DNA of 64,000 bases from JAGWRI01 sp963728785 (GCA_963728785.1 CAVSKV010000002.1:1302001-1366000), one strand, 5' to 3'. Numbered from the stretch's first letter, positions 35,514 through 45,643 are shown. The notes: generated from the sequence alone by a model not told the origin. Program-made: numbers and translations.

Positions 35514-35924
35514 TAGCGGTTACCGACGGAGTCGGCTCCAATTGCAATCAGAAGCCCGCCTATTATAGCGGCTTCTTGTCTTACGCGCTTTGCTTGGGGC
35601 TGGGAGGCTTACCGGATCGAGGGGCGGGATTGGAGACAGGGCGGTTAAGGAGCGATTCACTCGTTACCGCTCATTCGACTCGTCAACCGATGGGTGCCAT
35701 CCAACCCGCCATCGCGGAAGCGCCCACGGATAGGCTCGAACGTCTAAAACAGCAGCTTGCGGGGCTCTCCCGCTGGGGTTCCATGCTATGTTTTGGAGCA
35801 ATACTCACGCTCCCATTCGGCGAGGAGGGATAACCGTGTTTGGGAGCGAGCAGATGCCTAGCGTGCTTTAGAACTTGCCAGTTAGATGTGCTGACCATTT
35901 CATTTGCCTACTATTACGTATTCA
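35514..35924. other. Non-coding gap between aminotransferase and GT4 gene
   Basis: About 410 bp between divergently transcribed genes, so it must hold promoters for both. No clear -35/-10 pair stands out. A short plus-strand frame at 35691-35833 (ERLKQQLAGLSRWGSMLCFGAILTLPFG) has an amphipathic and hydrophobic stretch but no support as a gene; it could be a membrane-protein remnant. Confidence 0.4.
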
Positions 35925-37187
35925 ATGCACATCTGGTTGATCAACCCATATGGTGCACTGCCTGGCGAGGCCTGGCGTGAATACCGAACCGTCCTGGCGG
36001 GCCGGGCGTTGATTGCCGCCGGGCACACCGCGACGTGGTGGGTCGCAAGCTTTGAGCATCGGTCAAAGTCATTCCGCGTGAGTTCGTGGGACACTCGGTC
36101 GTTGCTACCGGGCTTCAATGCCATCATCGTTCCAACCAGCGGCTATCGCCGGCATATTTCGCTCGACCGGATTCGCTTTGAGCGCACGTTCGCGCGAAAT
36201 GTTAGACGCGGGGCTCACCGTGCCCCGCACCCAGATGTGATTGTGCTGAGCGAGCCGGCCCTCTTCACATCGCGATCCGTGCTGCGTTTAGCCCGTGAAC
36301 TGCGCGTCCCTCTTGTCCTTGATATCATCGATCTTTGGCCAGAGTTATTCCAACTGGCGCTCCCTCGGTGGCTTCGCTCATACAGCGGCTACCTCTTCGC
36401 ACCGTTCTTCCGCCGCAGGGCCGCGCTCTTTCATCAGGCTGCCGCCTACATTGGTGTTTCAGCCGACTACCTCGCGCTGGCACAATCGGTATCTCCGCAC
36501 GAAGTTGCTGTGGTGTGCTATTGGGGTGCAGACATTGAGAAAATACGGAGCGAGATGCGACAGGACGTCTTACTTCCACCCGCGGTTTCCTCTCGCACGA
36601 AGTCCTCGGAGGAGGTCTGGGCAATCTATGCTGGCACGCTCGGCCCAAGTTACGACATCAATACCATCATTTCGGCAGCTGAAGGCCTTCAGCGTGACGG
36701 AGCGAAGATCACCATCCTCATCGCAGGCGACGGAGTATCTCGTGACGAAATACAGAGTGCTATTGCCGAGCGAAAACTGAGCAACTGTATCTTCTTGGGG
36801 CTTCTCGATGCCGCCGCGCTCTCCGCACTATATCGCAAATGCGATGTCGCCCTCTGCACGTACGTAGCTGCCTCAACTGTCTCCATGCCAATTAAGGCCT
36901 TCGATTATTTCGCGGCTGGACTGCCAATCGTGAACTCACTTGCACGTGATTTGGGGGATCTGGTTCGGACACGGCAACTTGGGGTTCAGTATGTGGCTGA
37001 GGACCCGGTTAGCCTAGCCAAAGCGCTAATCCGGCTCGCCGCGAATGCTGGCCAGCGCACTCTCTTCGCGCGCAATGCGACCCAACTAGCCAGCGAGTTC
37101 GATTGGCATCTCCAGTATCAAGCTTATGTCACCGTCATAGAAACTGTAGCAATGACTAAAGAGGCTGCTAGCGATAGGACGATTTGA
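35925..37187 (+). CDS. Family 4-type glycosyltransferase
   Basis: 420 residues from ATG 35925 (a TTG seven codons earlier is possible). The N-terminal Rossmann half starts MHIWLINPYGALPGEAWREYR, as in WbuB-like GT4 enzymes. LVLDIIDLWPELF is the conserved donor-side DxWP motif region. The C-terminal half has VWAIYAGTLGPSYDINTIISAAEGL, ILIAGDG and MPIKAFDYFAAGLPIVNS, the GT4 nucleotide-sugar binding signature. It adds a sugar to the lipid-linked repeat unit. It is on the plus strand, opposite to most of the locus. Confidence 0.85.
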   Translation: MHIWLINPYGALPGEAWREYRTVLAGRALIAAGHTATWWVASFEHRSKSFRVSSWDTRSLLPGFNAIIVPTSGYRRHISLDRIRFERTFARNVRRGAHRAPHPDVIVLSEPALFTSRSVLRLARELRVPLVLDIIDLWPELFQLALPRWLRSYSGYLFAPFFRRRAALFHQAAAYIGVSADYLALAQSVSPHEVAVVCYWGADIEKIRSEMRQDVLLPPAVSSRTKSSEEVWAIYAGTLGPSYDINTIISAAEGLQRDGAKITILIAGDGVSRDEIQSAIAERKLSNCIFLGLLDAAALSALYRKCDVALCTYVAASTVSMPIKAFDYFAAGLPIVNSLARDLGDLVRTRQLGVQYVAEDPVSLAKALIRLAANAGQRTLFARNATQLASEFDWHLQYQAYVTVIETVAMTKEAASDRTI

Positions 37188-37322
37188 TCGGAGGCTTGCC
37201 GCCCTCGGCGCCTGCGAAAGCGGGCGTCTCCGCACTTTACGCAGGACAGCGGCGCCTCGCCATACTCAAACCCTTCGCCTTAGACTTTCGTCGATTCATA
37301 TTTCCCCCCGCTTCCTCGGCGC

Positions 37323-38291
37323 GTGTCGGATAATCGGCCTAGTATTCACCTGCCTGGCCGTGGCACTCTCCACAGAAGATCCAGACGAACTCTCGCACTG
37401 ACACCTGTCGCATCCGTCTTGGCCGTTGAGCTGTGTTCGCTTTTCGCTGCAGGTTCCGCCTCCCTCAACGCATTCTTCTACCACCTCTTGCCCGCACCTT
37501 ACTCAATTCTAGTTAATACGTGCGATTCCTACGCCGACTGCTGGGGACCGTTCTTCACCCTGTTTCGCCGGTACTGGCCCGACTGCCCGGCTCCGATACT
37601 CCTCAATACCGAGCGACTGGTCTTTAATGACGTCCTCGGTCGGGTAGAGTCGGCTCAGGTATGGAGCCACGGCCAATCGCGCCTCTCATGGGGCGAATGC
37701 CTACGCCGCTGTCTCGCTCAAGTAAGTTCGCCTTTGATATTGTATTTACAGGAAGACTACTTTCTTGACGAGCGCGTGGATACTTTGCGACTAGGCGCAC
37801 TTGCTCAGTACGCCATCGACCATCCGTTGGTCGCCCAAATCGGACTCACAGCATTCGGAGCTCGTCCGCCATTCCTGCCAACAGAAGACCCCAGGCTTTG
37901 GCGTGTTGGGGACCGGTCGAAATATCGGATATCCCTGCAGGCCGCTTTTTGGAGAACCAACATCCTACGTTCTTACGTGCGATCAGACGAAAATGCATGG
38001 ATGTTCGAAATCTACGGTACGCGGCGGTCATGGCGTCGCAATGATCTCTTCCTCACGGTGAACCGGGAGGCAGAACGCCACAGTCGCGCCTTCCCATATC
38101 GCAATGCAGGACTAGTTAAAGGAAAGTGGGAGGCCAGCGTACCTAGGTTCTTCGAGAGCGAAGGCATCGCGATAGACTTCAACCGCCGTGGATTCTTTCA
38201 TCCGCGTCCGAGGCTCTTGGACAAACTGCGCACGGTCCGGAAGCTCGTAGCGGCGCCGCGCGCCCTCGCACGCGGACTGCTGGGGAAGTGA
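37323..38291 (+). CDS. Putative glycosyltransferase-like protein of the polysaccharide locus
   Basis: 322 residues from GTG 37323; a TTG at 37488 (giving LPAPYSILVNTCDSY as N-terminus) is a credible alternative because the first ~55 residues look poorly conserved. The core reads SILVNTCDSYADCWGPFFTLFRRYWPDCPAPILLNTE, then LSWGECLRRCLAQ and LILYLQEDYFLDERVD. This resembles a GT-A-like fold with an acidic E-D-Y/D motif in the place of DxD. I do not recognise a named family. Neighbours indicate a transferase of the repeat unit. It ends KLVAAPRALARGLLGK, basic and possibly membrane-associated. Confidence 0.6.
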   Translation: MSDNRPSIHLPGRGTLHRRSRRTLALTPVASVLAVELCSLFAAGSASLNAFFYHLLPAPYSILVNTCDSYADCWGPFFTLFRRYWPDCPAPILLNTERLVFNDVLGRVESAQVWSHGQSRLSWGECLRRCLAQVSSPLILYLQEDYFLDERVDTLRLGALAQYAIDHPLVAQIGLTAFGARPPFLPTEDPRLWRVGDRSKYRISLQAAFWRTNILRSYVRSDENAWMFEIYGTRRSWRRNDLFLTVNREAERHSRAFPYRNAGLVKGKWEASVPRFFESEGIAIDFNRRGFFHPRPRLLDKLRTVRKLVAAPRALARGLLGK

Positions 38292-38766
38292 TCGCCCGAG
38301 AGCCACCAAATCGTAAGGCCGCTAGCAGGTTTCGTGCCGAAAGTCCTAGACGGAGACAGCGGTCTTTGCTGTGGCCGAATTACTTAACCCCGATCTTCGT
38401 CACGGCTTCGCCTTAGTACTAAAAGACACGGTGTAAGCACGCGTTCAGCAGAGTCTCGACTGCTGGCTCCCACTTAGGCGCATAATAGCACCGGTGGTGC
38501 TGTCGAGGTTCATCGAAGCGCACTCCGCAACTACGCGTTACGGCGACGAGTCACTGAGAGCTCGATCGCAGAGGCGCGGATTGCGCCCCGATGAGATATC
38601 TACGGGCCTCTTTCCTTCAGGGTATTCCACAATGCTGGTCGGCGACCTGACAGGTATAATACGCCGGCCAAGTCCAATCACTCAGATAGCGGCCTCTCTT
38701 CCCTTCCGTCGCCGGTCTCCAAAGACTCAACGCTTACGCCGAGTGTGCTTTCCCGCGCGACCAGCA
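38292..38766. other. 475-bp stretch without a gene
   Basis: Lies between the ends of a plus-strand and a minus-strand gene. No strong hairpin or domain-bearing frame was found. Codons of the short frames look random. Confidence 0.5.
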
Positions 38767-39765
38767 TCATTGCTGCTGCCGCCTGCCGTTCTTGAGCCGA
38801 ACCGCAAGGGCGTCGGCTTCGGTGCTGATGTCCTCTGGGAGGTTGTCACCGTATATCCAGTACGAACGAAGGACGATCGCACTGCCACCAATGAAAAGCC
38901 CTACGAAGAGTGATCCCAAGCCCCAGAGGATCGCGGAAGCCGGCACTCGCCCCAGCACTCGCGGAACGGGGTCGACCACGGCCAACGCAGGCGTGCCCTC
39001 CAACTCATTAGCATAGGCTGCTTGGTTCTCCCTCATCACATCCGAATATGCCGTGCCCGCCATTGAAGCATCACGCAAAAGTCTATCTCTCGTCAATGCA
39101 GCTTCGGAATATGGCTGAATGTCACGATTCGCTCGCAAGAACGCGACCGCGCGGCTTTCGGCTCGCTCCAACTGCGACTCAGCCGAATCGCGCCGAGCAC
39201 GCAGACCTACCAGCGTTTGCTCTGCTTGTGAGTGCACCGCCAGAAGGAAGCTATTCGTAATCGCCTCGATAAGTCGGTTAGCGACAAGACGGCTGATTGC
39301 AGAATCAGGCGATTCCGCCGAAATAGTCACCAAGCCCGCATCACGCGCCAGCGAGATATCTAGCATCCGGCCGAGATGTTTCGTCGCCCGAATTTCATCC
39401 TCCGCCTCCGCGCGATGGCCAAGCAGGATATCAAACAACGTGCTGTCGCCGCGACCCGGTACTTTCGTATGCCCCACCACTCCCAGAGTGTTTTGCGAGC
39501 GCGCAAGCGTCATTATAAGGGCCGGGGATGCTTGGAGTCCCAGGCTCCCGCCACCCAATAGTGCTGTCGCAAGAGAAGCGCTCTGGTTTGCTTGGCGGCC
39601 ACTGGCCTCCACGGTCGATACAGAGATCTGCGCAACCCACTTTCGTGGCCAAACTACCCGCCCACCCCCCACCATAATCCCAACACTAACAGCGCCAACA
39701 AGCAGGCGAGTCCGCTCCCGCAACAGCGGGGCCACAATCCGCCCAAACCGCACCGGCTCATTCAT
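38767..39765 (-). CDS. Wzz/chain-length determinant-like protein
   Basis: 332 residues with the polysaccharide co-polymerase layout: one N-terminal membrane helix (RTRLLVGAVSVGIMVGGGRVVW), a long helical periplasmic part with coiled-coil character (QAEQTLVGLRARRDSAESQLERAESRAVAFLRAN) and a second helix near the end preceded by the Pro-rich segment typical of Wzz (PVPRVLGRVPASAILWGLGSLFVGLFIGG). A short cytoplasmic tail has no kinase domain. It sets polymer length together with the polymerase encoded just upstream, whose stop overlaps its start by ATGA. Confidence 0.85.
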   Translation of the reverse strand: MNEPVRFGRIVAPLLRERTRLLVGAVSVGIMVGGGRVVWPRKWVAQISVSTVEASGRQANQSASLATALLGGGSLGLQASPALIMTLARSQNTLGVVGHTKVPGRGDSTLFDILLGHRAEAEDEIRATKHLGRMLDISLARDAGLVTISAESPDSAISRLVANRLIEAITNSFLLAVHSQAEQTLVGLRARRDSAESQLERAESRAVAFLRANRDIQPYSEAALTRDRLLRDASMAGTAYSDVMRENQAAYANELEGTPALAVVDPVPRVLGRVPASAILWGLGSLFVGLFIGGSAIVLRSYWIYGDNLPEDISTEADALAVRLKNGRRQQQ

Positions 39766-41096
39766 GCACCGCGCTCCGCACGTACCAGCTCCCGCTCAGT
39801 AGGCCGTTGGCTAACTAATCTCGCCCCTGTTACATACCGAAACAACAACAATGTCGGTATAAGAGAAAAGAGTAGCGTTCTCACTAGCAGGAAGGTGCCA
39901 CTCCTTGCAATATCGGCCCAGAACATCGCTCCTAACGCGAGAACCAGGGCGTTGTAACTCCGTTCGGTGCTGCGAGCGAGCCGCGACCATGAAAGGATAC
40001 CCAAAGCGGGAATCACGGCGTTGTAGACTATGCCATACCAGCCAAGCGCCAAATAGCCTTCAGCAAAGATGTATAATCCGTAGCCCGTGCTTCGACTGGA
40101 AGACCCCGGAGACAACATGTTGCCAATGTTGTCCTGTAGGTAAGGCACATGCAGGATGCCGCCCAAGTACAATGCATTGGTAAGATTGGACTTCAATACC
40201 CGCGCTGGCTCAACGATGTGCCACGCCATCGATGCAAAGAGTATTTGTGCTGGCGCGTAATAGTCATTCACGAGGAGCCGAACCCATAGAGGCAGCTGAG
40301 CTGCTGTATCGCTCACCTCACGGCTTCTGCGAATGAACGCCGCTATCCCTAGTAACACGGCGAAACCAAGGCTCACTACCACTAGGCGTTTGATGAGCCT
40401 CCCCCACCGATCTACATGCAGTCCGTTGTGGGCGTTAGCCAGTACTGGCGCGAGCTCATACGTCCCAATGCCAAGGCCAAGCGCAAGTAGATCTGTACGG
40501 TTCCCTGACTTGATTGCCGTCACGATGAAGATCACTAGCAGACCAAACAAGCTGCCGAATGCAATAGCCTTTTCAGTTGTCGATCGACAATGATTTCGAG
40601 CGATTGCCCATACGACCATCATAGGTAGGATGATAGACTTGAAGGCTATGGCGAATGGCTTATTGGGAATTTGTGGAATAGAAGCCCAGTTAATGTGGTC
40701 ATACAGACGGAGGAACATTACTCCCATCCACATCGTGTACGCAGCTATCACAACGAAGAACGAGACAAATCGCCAGGAGGTTGGCCGCCAAACGACCAAA
40801 TAGTTGTGCCTTGCACCGATCAAAGGTGCTAACGTTCGATGACTCAGGTACAATCCGAGAAATGACATCCATATGAAGATCAGATAACGCACATACCACT
40901 CTGGCCCGAAATAGACACCCATGGCGCTTGGAATCACGGGTGCGAAGTGATAGCCGATCAGTGCGGCATCGACATAGATTAGGAAGAACAAGATGAATCC
41001 TCCGGCGAGTAGGTCTCGCCGCGCCGTAGACCATGCCATCCACACAATCGAGACGGTAAACAGGCTGATTACGAGTACAGCAATACTGACCATCAT
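39762..41096 (-). CDS. O-antigen polymerase-like membrane protein (Wzy-type)
   Basis: 444 residues with about eleven hydrophobic segments and one larger periplasmic loop (about residues 250-350, including SREVSDTAAQLPLWVRLLVNDYYAPAQILFASMAWH). Sequence is weakly conserved, as expected for Wzy. The assignment rests on topology and context: translational coupling with Wzz and position among glycosyltransferases. O-antigen ligase is the alternative. GC content is visibly lower than in the surrounding core genes. Confidence 0.78.
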   Translation of the reverse strand: MMVSIAVLVISLFTVSIVWMAWSTARRDLLAGGFILFFLIYVDAALIGYHFAPVIPSAMGVYFGPEWYVRYLIFIWMSFLGLYLSHRTLAPLIGARHNYLVVWRPTSWRFVSFFVVIAAYTMWMGVMFLRLYDHINWASIPQIPNKPFAIAFKSIILPMMVVWAIARNHCRSTTEKAIAFGSLFGLLVIFIVTAIKSGNRTDLLALGLGIGTYELAPVLANAHNGLHVDRWGRLIKRLVVVSLGFAVLLGIAAFIRRSREVSDTAAQLPLWVRLLVNDYYAPAQILFASMAWHIVEPARVLKSNLTNALYLGGILHVPYLQDNIGNMLSPGSSSRSTGYGLYIFAEGYLALGWYGIVYNAVIPALGILSWSRLARSTERSYNALVLALGAMFWADIARSGTFLLVRTLLFSLIPTLLLFRYVTGARLVSQRPTERELVRAERGA

Positions 41097-41105
41097 TTCT
41101 CCATA

Positions 41106-41327
41106 TTACGCGTCGGGTACCCAACCCCAACCTGCATCGCCCCTCAGTCTGTAGTTGGCCTTTCGCTTGCTATGCTTGAGACCCTGCGGCAATGGCGCGT
41201 GCTTCAACCATCTAGTCGCGATATTCACCCAAGCTTTTCGTTGAAGGACTCTCTTGCCCAATTTCGACGCGGGGTTCAGGCCCTCCTCTAATCGTGGCCC
41301 GGCGGTGGTCTTTCTCGGTCTTCGCAA
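41106..41327 (-). CDS. Possible small basic protein (73 aa), uncertain
   Basis: A TTG-initiated frame of 73 residues rich in Lys, Arg and Trp (RKAWVNIATRWLKHAPLPQGLKHSKRKANYRL) fits between the GT9 and polymerase genes in the same orientation. No ribosome binding site or family is recognised. It may be a remnant of a sugar-modifying gene or no gene at all. Confidence 0.2.
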   Translation of the reverse strand: MRRPRKTTAGPRLEEGLNPASKLGKRVLQRKAWVNIATRWLKHAPLPQGLKHSKRKANYRLRGDAGWGWVPDA

Positions 41328-41355
41328 TTCGGTGTAGCCCTATTACCCAACGTGG

Positions 41356-42615
41356 TCAGTGTATGCCGCATTCTTCTATCGCTCCGGCTCCCTCATTTCT
41401 GAGCGCAGGCGGTGGGCCCACCATGCGGGCGCATACATCGCCTTTCTTAACGACCACGATCTCATTTTGCTTTTGCTGCGAGTCTACGCCGTTCAATAGC
41501 TTGTGCATCTCTGCCAGCACAATGTGTGCAGGGATTGCATCGATGCCGTAGTTATCCTTTCGTCTGTAGCTCCAATCCGGTCGAATGCTTAAGCTGCGTC
41601 GACCCATGATCGGCTCCCAGAGCCCGGGGGCTTCCCACGCGCAAAAGACGTTGACACTTGGCAGGCCAGCCAAAGAAGCCAAGTGCATCGGCGCCCCATC
41701 GTTTCCAAGGAACGCATCGCAGAGGGCAAGCGCGCAGATCGTCTCGCGGACAGACAGATGCCCCGCAACGACCGCACACTGTGCCCCGGTCAGTTGTGAC
41801 GCCACATGCTCCGCTGCCTCTCGATCTTCCTCTCCACCGACGAACACGAATCGCGCACCGTACTCCCGATGGAGTGTCTTAGCGCACTCTACAAAGCGGC
41901 CTATCGGCCAGCGCTTCCGGCTATCTTTTGCATGAGGGTATACGGCTATCACTGGCCCGTCACTGGCCTTCAGCAATGCCCCGATTCCTGCCTCGGCCAA
42001 ATCTCTTTCTCCCGCGCAGAACCCTAGCAACTTAAAAACCTCAGAACGCGTTGCATTAGGCTCCATACAACAAGCGATGAACGGAGCATATGCCTGATTA
42101 ACAGCAAGGCTTGGCGAAGCGTGTTCAAGCTGCGACCGGCTTTGAACATCGTGATTTGCTCTGAACCCAACAATTTCAACCCAAGGGCCGAAGATAGCGC
42201 GCATGAGCAGCAGCTTTTCCGTCCGTCCTTTGATCGTCATTGAATTCTGCGTTGCATAATAGACCCGAGCAAAGGCGGTATTCCTCCAAGAGCTTCGGAC
42301 GCTTCGCCAACCGAGTACGAGAGCGCGAAGCCCCGACGGATCAATCACTGCGACTCGCCCCGGCCACTTGCCCAGGATCAAATCTGCAATGTCCCCTCTT
42401 CTTGAGATTTGTAGGAGGTCTACATTTGCGGCCCCATACTTAAGGACCAGCGTTGTCAGAAAAGGAAGCCAAACAACGAAATCACCGAGTGATGTGCTCC
42501 GAACCACAGCGATGCGAGGTATCTGGGGGGCACCGGCTCGATACTTTTGTGGAAGGCGAAGTCGCGCAGTAACGGCTATTGTTGCTCCGCCTATGTTGTC
42601 GATATAGGAGCGCAT
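41356..42615 (-). CDS. Family 9 glycosyltransferase (heptosyltransferase-like)
   Basis: About 419 residues from ATG 42615 (another ATG at 42663 is possible). The N-terminal half begins IAVVRSTSLGDFVVWLPFLTTL, the classic R-x-x-x-L-G-D motif of ADP-heptose:LPS heptosyltransferases. The C-terminal half has FVFVGGEEDREAAEHV and FLGNDGAPMHLASLAGLPSVNVF, the GT9 donor-binding signature. It transfers a heptose or hexose during LPS or polysaccharide assembly. A ~35-residue charged tail (QQKQNEIVVVKKGDV) extends beyond the usual domain. Confidence 0.85.
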   Translation of the reverse strand: MRSYIDNIGGATIAVTARLRLPQKYRAGAPQIPRIAVVRSTSLGDFVVWLPFLTTLVLKYGAANVDLLQISRRGDIADLILGKWPGRVAVIDPSGLRALVLGWRSVRSSWRNTAFARVYYATQNSMTIKGRTEKLLLMRAIFGPWVEIVGFRANHDVQSRSQLEHASPSLAVNQAYAPFIACCMEPNATRSEVFKLLGFCAGERDLAEAGIGALLKASDGPVIAVYPHAKDSRKRWPIGRFVECAKTLHREYGARFVFVGGEEDREAAEHVASQLTGAQCAVVAGHLSVRETICALALCDAFLGNDGAPMHLASLAGLPSVNVFCAWEAPGLWEPIMGRRSLSIRPDWSYRRKDNYGIDAIPAHIVLAEMHKLLNGVDSQQKQNEIVVVKKGDVCARMVGPPPALRNEGAGAIEECGIH

Positions 42616-42827
42616 TCGTGGATCGGTCTGTAGGGAGGGCTCGCCATGCCATACCCATAGCAATCGCTCGGAAAAGACACCGTAGCTACGACAACCAGCG
42701 AAGAACGACCGCCATGATTCTAACCATTACAATGCGTATCACGAAGACGGCAATGGTGACGTATACAGCGAATCAGCCGCGCCGATCATACTGTTTACTT
42801 GAAGGCCGACGCATTGTCGTTTTCCCT

Positions 42828-45395
42828 TTACTTGCGTAATAGGGCAGCGATTGCAACCAGGCTCCCGAGAATCGAGGTCGTTACGCCTAGCAATTGAGCC
42901 CAAGCAAAACCACTTTCCAATTTCAGTTCCGGTACAATCACCATACTGCCAGGTCCTGGCATTGGATTGCTGTGGAATATCCACAGGCGAGAATTCCTAC
43001 TTTCAATCTTGCCGTTTGCCTGCGTCACGTAGGCTCGCCCCACGTCCGCCGTCGCTGTCCCCCCACCGGCTGCTCGCACATAGTAGTCCAGATCCTGCCC
43101 GCTAATATACGTTACGGCCACCGGTGAATTGACGGCTCCACGCACTGACACGATCCCTGAATATGTTGGTACGCTGATTGAATCCCTATCCATAAGCGCT
43201 AGGTTATCCCTGCTTGATGGATTCGCAAGTGCGCTTGGGAGATCAACTCCAATTCTCCCGACGCCGCTTGCACGAGTTAGAATCATCCCCCCTGCATACG
43301 CGCTCTGCGTCAGCCCTCCCGCGCGCTCGATAACACTCGCTAACCGTTCGTCCTTGCTCTGCAGTGCGTAGACACCTGGATATTTTACCTCTCCTTCGAC
43401 AGCTACCGTTCGCTGCAAACTCCAATCCGGCTGGCGCAGTATTAACACATTATCATACGGCTTGAGCGGTACTTCAGGCGCCTTGGTCATCGGGGCTGCA
43501 ATTCCAGGCGGTCCCAGATACCGCCCGTCCGCTGTCCGCTCGAATAGGTACGTCGAATCCAGCGCTACTCGTTCGGTCACCGCCGTCACTCCATTCGCTC
43601 GGTTCTCGGGCAGGTGCGTGATTTCCGCATCGGTGAGCAGCGCTCCGTCCTGCAGCCCACCCGCCAGTATTACCGCATCACGCAGCGTCATCCCGTCATG
43701 ATACGGAAACCTCCCCCCGTGCTGCACCGCTCCGCCAATACCGATATACCGCTCGGGGCGGAACTCGCTGAGCGAATACACATGAATGGAATCAGCGTCC
43801 TGCAACGTGATGTCCTGCGCTGGTGTGCCCAGCGTGTCCCGAAGCGACGCCTGAATCACCCGGCGCGTGCTGTCCCGCTCCAACCGTAGCACCATCACCT
43901 GTCCCAGATAGCTGTCCGGCTGCAGCCCGCCGGCCTGGCTCAGCGCCTGCGACAGGCGCATCCCCGGCACGAACGCTTCGGCCCCCGGCTGCCACACGTT
44001 CCCCGACACCGTGATTCGGTTGGATACCCGCTTCGCGATCTCGCCCACCCGTATCGCATCCCCGGCCTGCAGTGGCTCCCGCGGTCCCAGCGCGCTCGCC
44101 AGCAGCGGGCTCGACACTTCGATCATCGTCCGGTCGTTCCCCGGCGCGGTCCGCTGTCCCGGAGGGACCACCCTCTCTATCACCAGCTTCCTGCGATCGG
44201 CCGTCGCCCGGAACCCGCCGGCTATCTTGAGCGCGTCGGGCAGTTCCTCTCCCGGCTTCAACTCGTACGTCGCCGGCCGCATCACGGCCCCCGCCATCCG
44301 CACTCGGCCCCCCCGCACCGGCACGAACACGATGTCTCCGCTCTGGAGCCGCAGATCCCTGGCTGTGCCCCCCGCCAGCAGATAGTCGTACACGTCCAGC
44401 GTGTCTATCGTCTTCCCCCCGCGCACCAGTTGGACGCTCCGCATGCCCCCGTTGTCAGTGGGACCACCCGCTGCATACAGCGCGGTGAGCATGGTACCCA
44501 GGTTCGACACCCGGTATGCCCCCGGTTGCTTTACGTCGCCGGTCACGTACACCTGCCGCGTGCCCAGCCCCGCTACGCTCACGGTGAAGTGCGTGGTGGG
44601 ATCGGTGCGCCGGATGCCGGAATACGACTTTGACAGCCGCGCGAACAGCAAATCGTTCACCTGCGTCATGGTCAGGTTCGCAACCGGGATCTGGCCCACG
44701 TTCGGGATCACGATCCATCCCTCGCGCGTCACGGTGAGCGCGTACGCCACCTGCACGTCACCCGTGAGCGTCAGCACCAGCCGGTCGCCGGGACCCACCT
44801 GATAGTCGTCGCTCACCGGCCCGTTCAGGTTGGCGTCGAACTCCGTCGTCGGGCGCGAGAACATGTCGGTCCCGAATACGGTGAATCCGCTGTCCACCAC
44901 CGCGCTGTCCGCTGCCCGAGCCGCCAGAAGCGCCCTGAGCGACCTCGCGGCCGCTGTGTCGGTCCGCAAAATCTTCGCTACCGAATCCAGCAGCGCCGAG
45001 TCGCCGCGCACTCTGGTCCGCTGCCGCCTCACCGCCGTCAGTCGCAGCGAATCCAGCGCCGTCGTATCCATCACGCCCAGCTGCCGCACCGCTGCATACA
45101 CGTCCGGTGTGAGTGCAAACGTTGAATCGGCTGCGCTCCCGGGCCCCAGCACGGCGTCCAGCATGCTCGACGGATACCCCATGGCCGCGAGCCGCGCCCT
45201 GATCTGGTCTGGGGTGAGCCCGCTGTTCTGCAACTGCTGCCGCAATTGTGCAACCACCGCCGGATCGTTCAGCGCCTGCTGCGCCTGAGCCCGCGTGGGA
45301 ATCTGCTGCGCCAGCGCCACCCGCGGCATGGCTGCCAAGGTCAGCACCATCGCGACAGCCATCATCACGCCCCGCCCTGGCGCGGACACGTTCAT
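42828..45395 (-). CDS. Outer-membrane polysaccharide export protein with SLBB domains (Wza-like)
   Basis: 855 residues from ATG 45395. A signal peptide (GVMMAVAMVLTLAAMPRVALAQ) precedes a helical region with Gln/Leu-rich repeats. The poly-export domain begins YQVGPGDRLVLTLTGDVQVAYALTVTREGWIVIPNVGQIPVANLT, followed by about five or six SLBB modules recognisable by their TVSVAGLGTRQVYVTGDVKQPGAY, ITVSGNVWQPGAE, RYIGIGGAVQHGGRF, VAVEGEVKYPGVY and VSVRGAVNSPVAV segments. A C-terminal membrane segment (WAQLLGVTTSILGSLVAIAALL) follows. It forms the export channel for the polymer. Many Gemmatimonadota and Bacteroidota homologues have this multi-SLBB form. Confidence 0.9.
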   Translation of the reverse strand: MNVSAPGRGVMMAVAMVLTLAAMPRVALAQQIPTRAQAQQALNDPAVVAQLRQQLQNSGLTPDQIRARLAAMGYPSSMLDAVLGPGSAADSTFALTPDVYAAVRQLGVMDTTALDSLRLTAVRRQRTRVRGDSALLDSVAKILRTDTAAARSLRALLAARAADSAVVDSGFTVFGTDMFSRPTTEFDANLNGPVSDDYQVGPGDRLVLTLTGDVQVAYALTVTREGWIVIPNVGQIPVANLTMTQVNDLLFARLSKSYSGIRRTDPTTHFTVSVAGLGTRQVYVTGDVKQPGAYRVSNLGTMLTALYAAGGPTDNGGMRSVQLVRGGKTIDTLDVYDYLLAGGTARDLRLQSGDIVFVPVRGGRVRMAGAVMRPATYELKPGEELPDALKIAGGFRATADRRKLVIERVVPPGQRTAPGNDRTMIEVSSPLLASALGPREPLQAGDAIRVGEIAKRVSNRITVSGNVWQPGAEAFVPGMRLSQALSQAGGLQPDSYLGQVMVLRLERDSTRRVIQASLRDTLGTPAQDITLQDADSIHVYSLSEFRPERYIGIGGAVQHGGRFPYHDGMTLRDAVILAGGLQDGALLTDAEITHLPENRANGVTAVTERVALDSTYLFERTADGRYLGPPGIAAPMTKAPEVPLKPYDNVLILRQPDWSLQRTVAVEGEVKYPGVYALQSKDERLASVIERAGGLTQSAYAGGMILTRASGVGRIGVDLPSALANPSSRDNLALMDRDSISVPTYSGIVSVRGAVNSPVAVTYISGQDLDYYVRAAGGGTATADVGRAYVTQANGKIESRNSRLWIFHSNPMPGPGSMVIVPELKLESGFAWAQLLGVTTSILGSLVAIAALLRK

Positions 45396-45643
45396 GCCGC
45401 CCCGCCTCCACGTTCTCGGTGGGGCTGCATGCTGCCCCGGCGCTAACGGTTTGATAGGAATTTCCGTTCCCTGCATGAACGTGAATATGGGTGTATCACA
45501 ACTGCGCCAACTTACGCCGCACGCGGCATCGCTGCCAGCCTTGCTGATCCCGGGTAATTGTACGGACTCGGCCCCTGGCGCGTCATGTTAACCGGTGCGA
45601 CCATCAGGCCGACGCGCCTCTCCAACCCACCTTCCCCTTGGTC

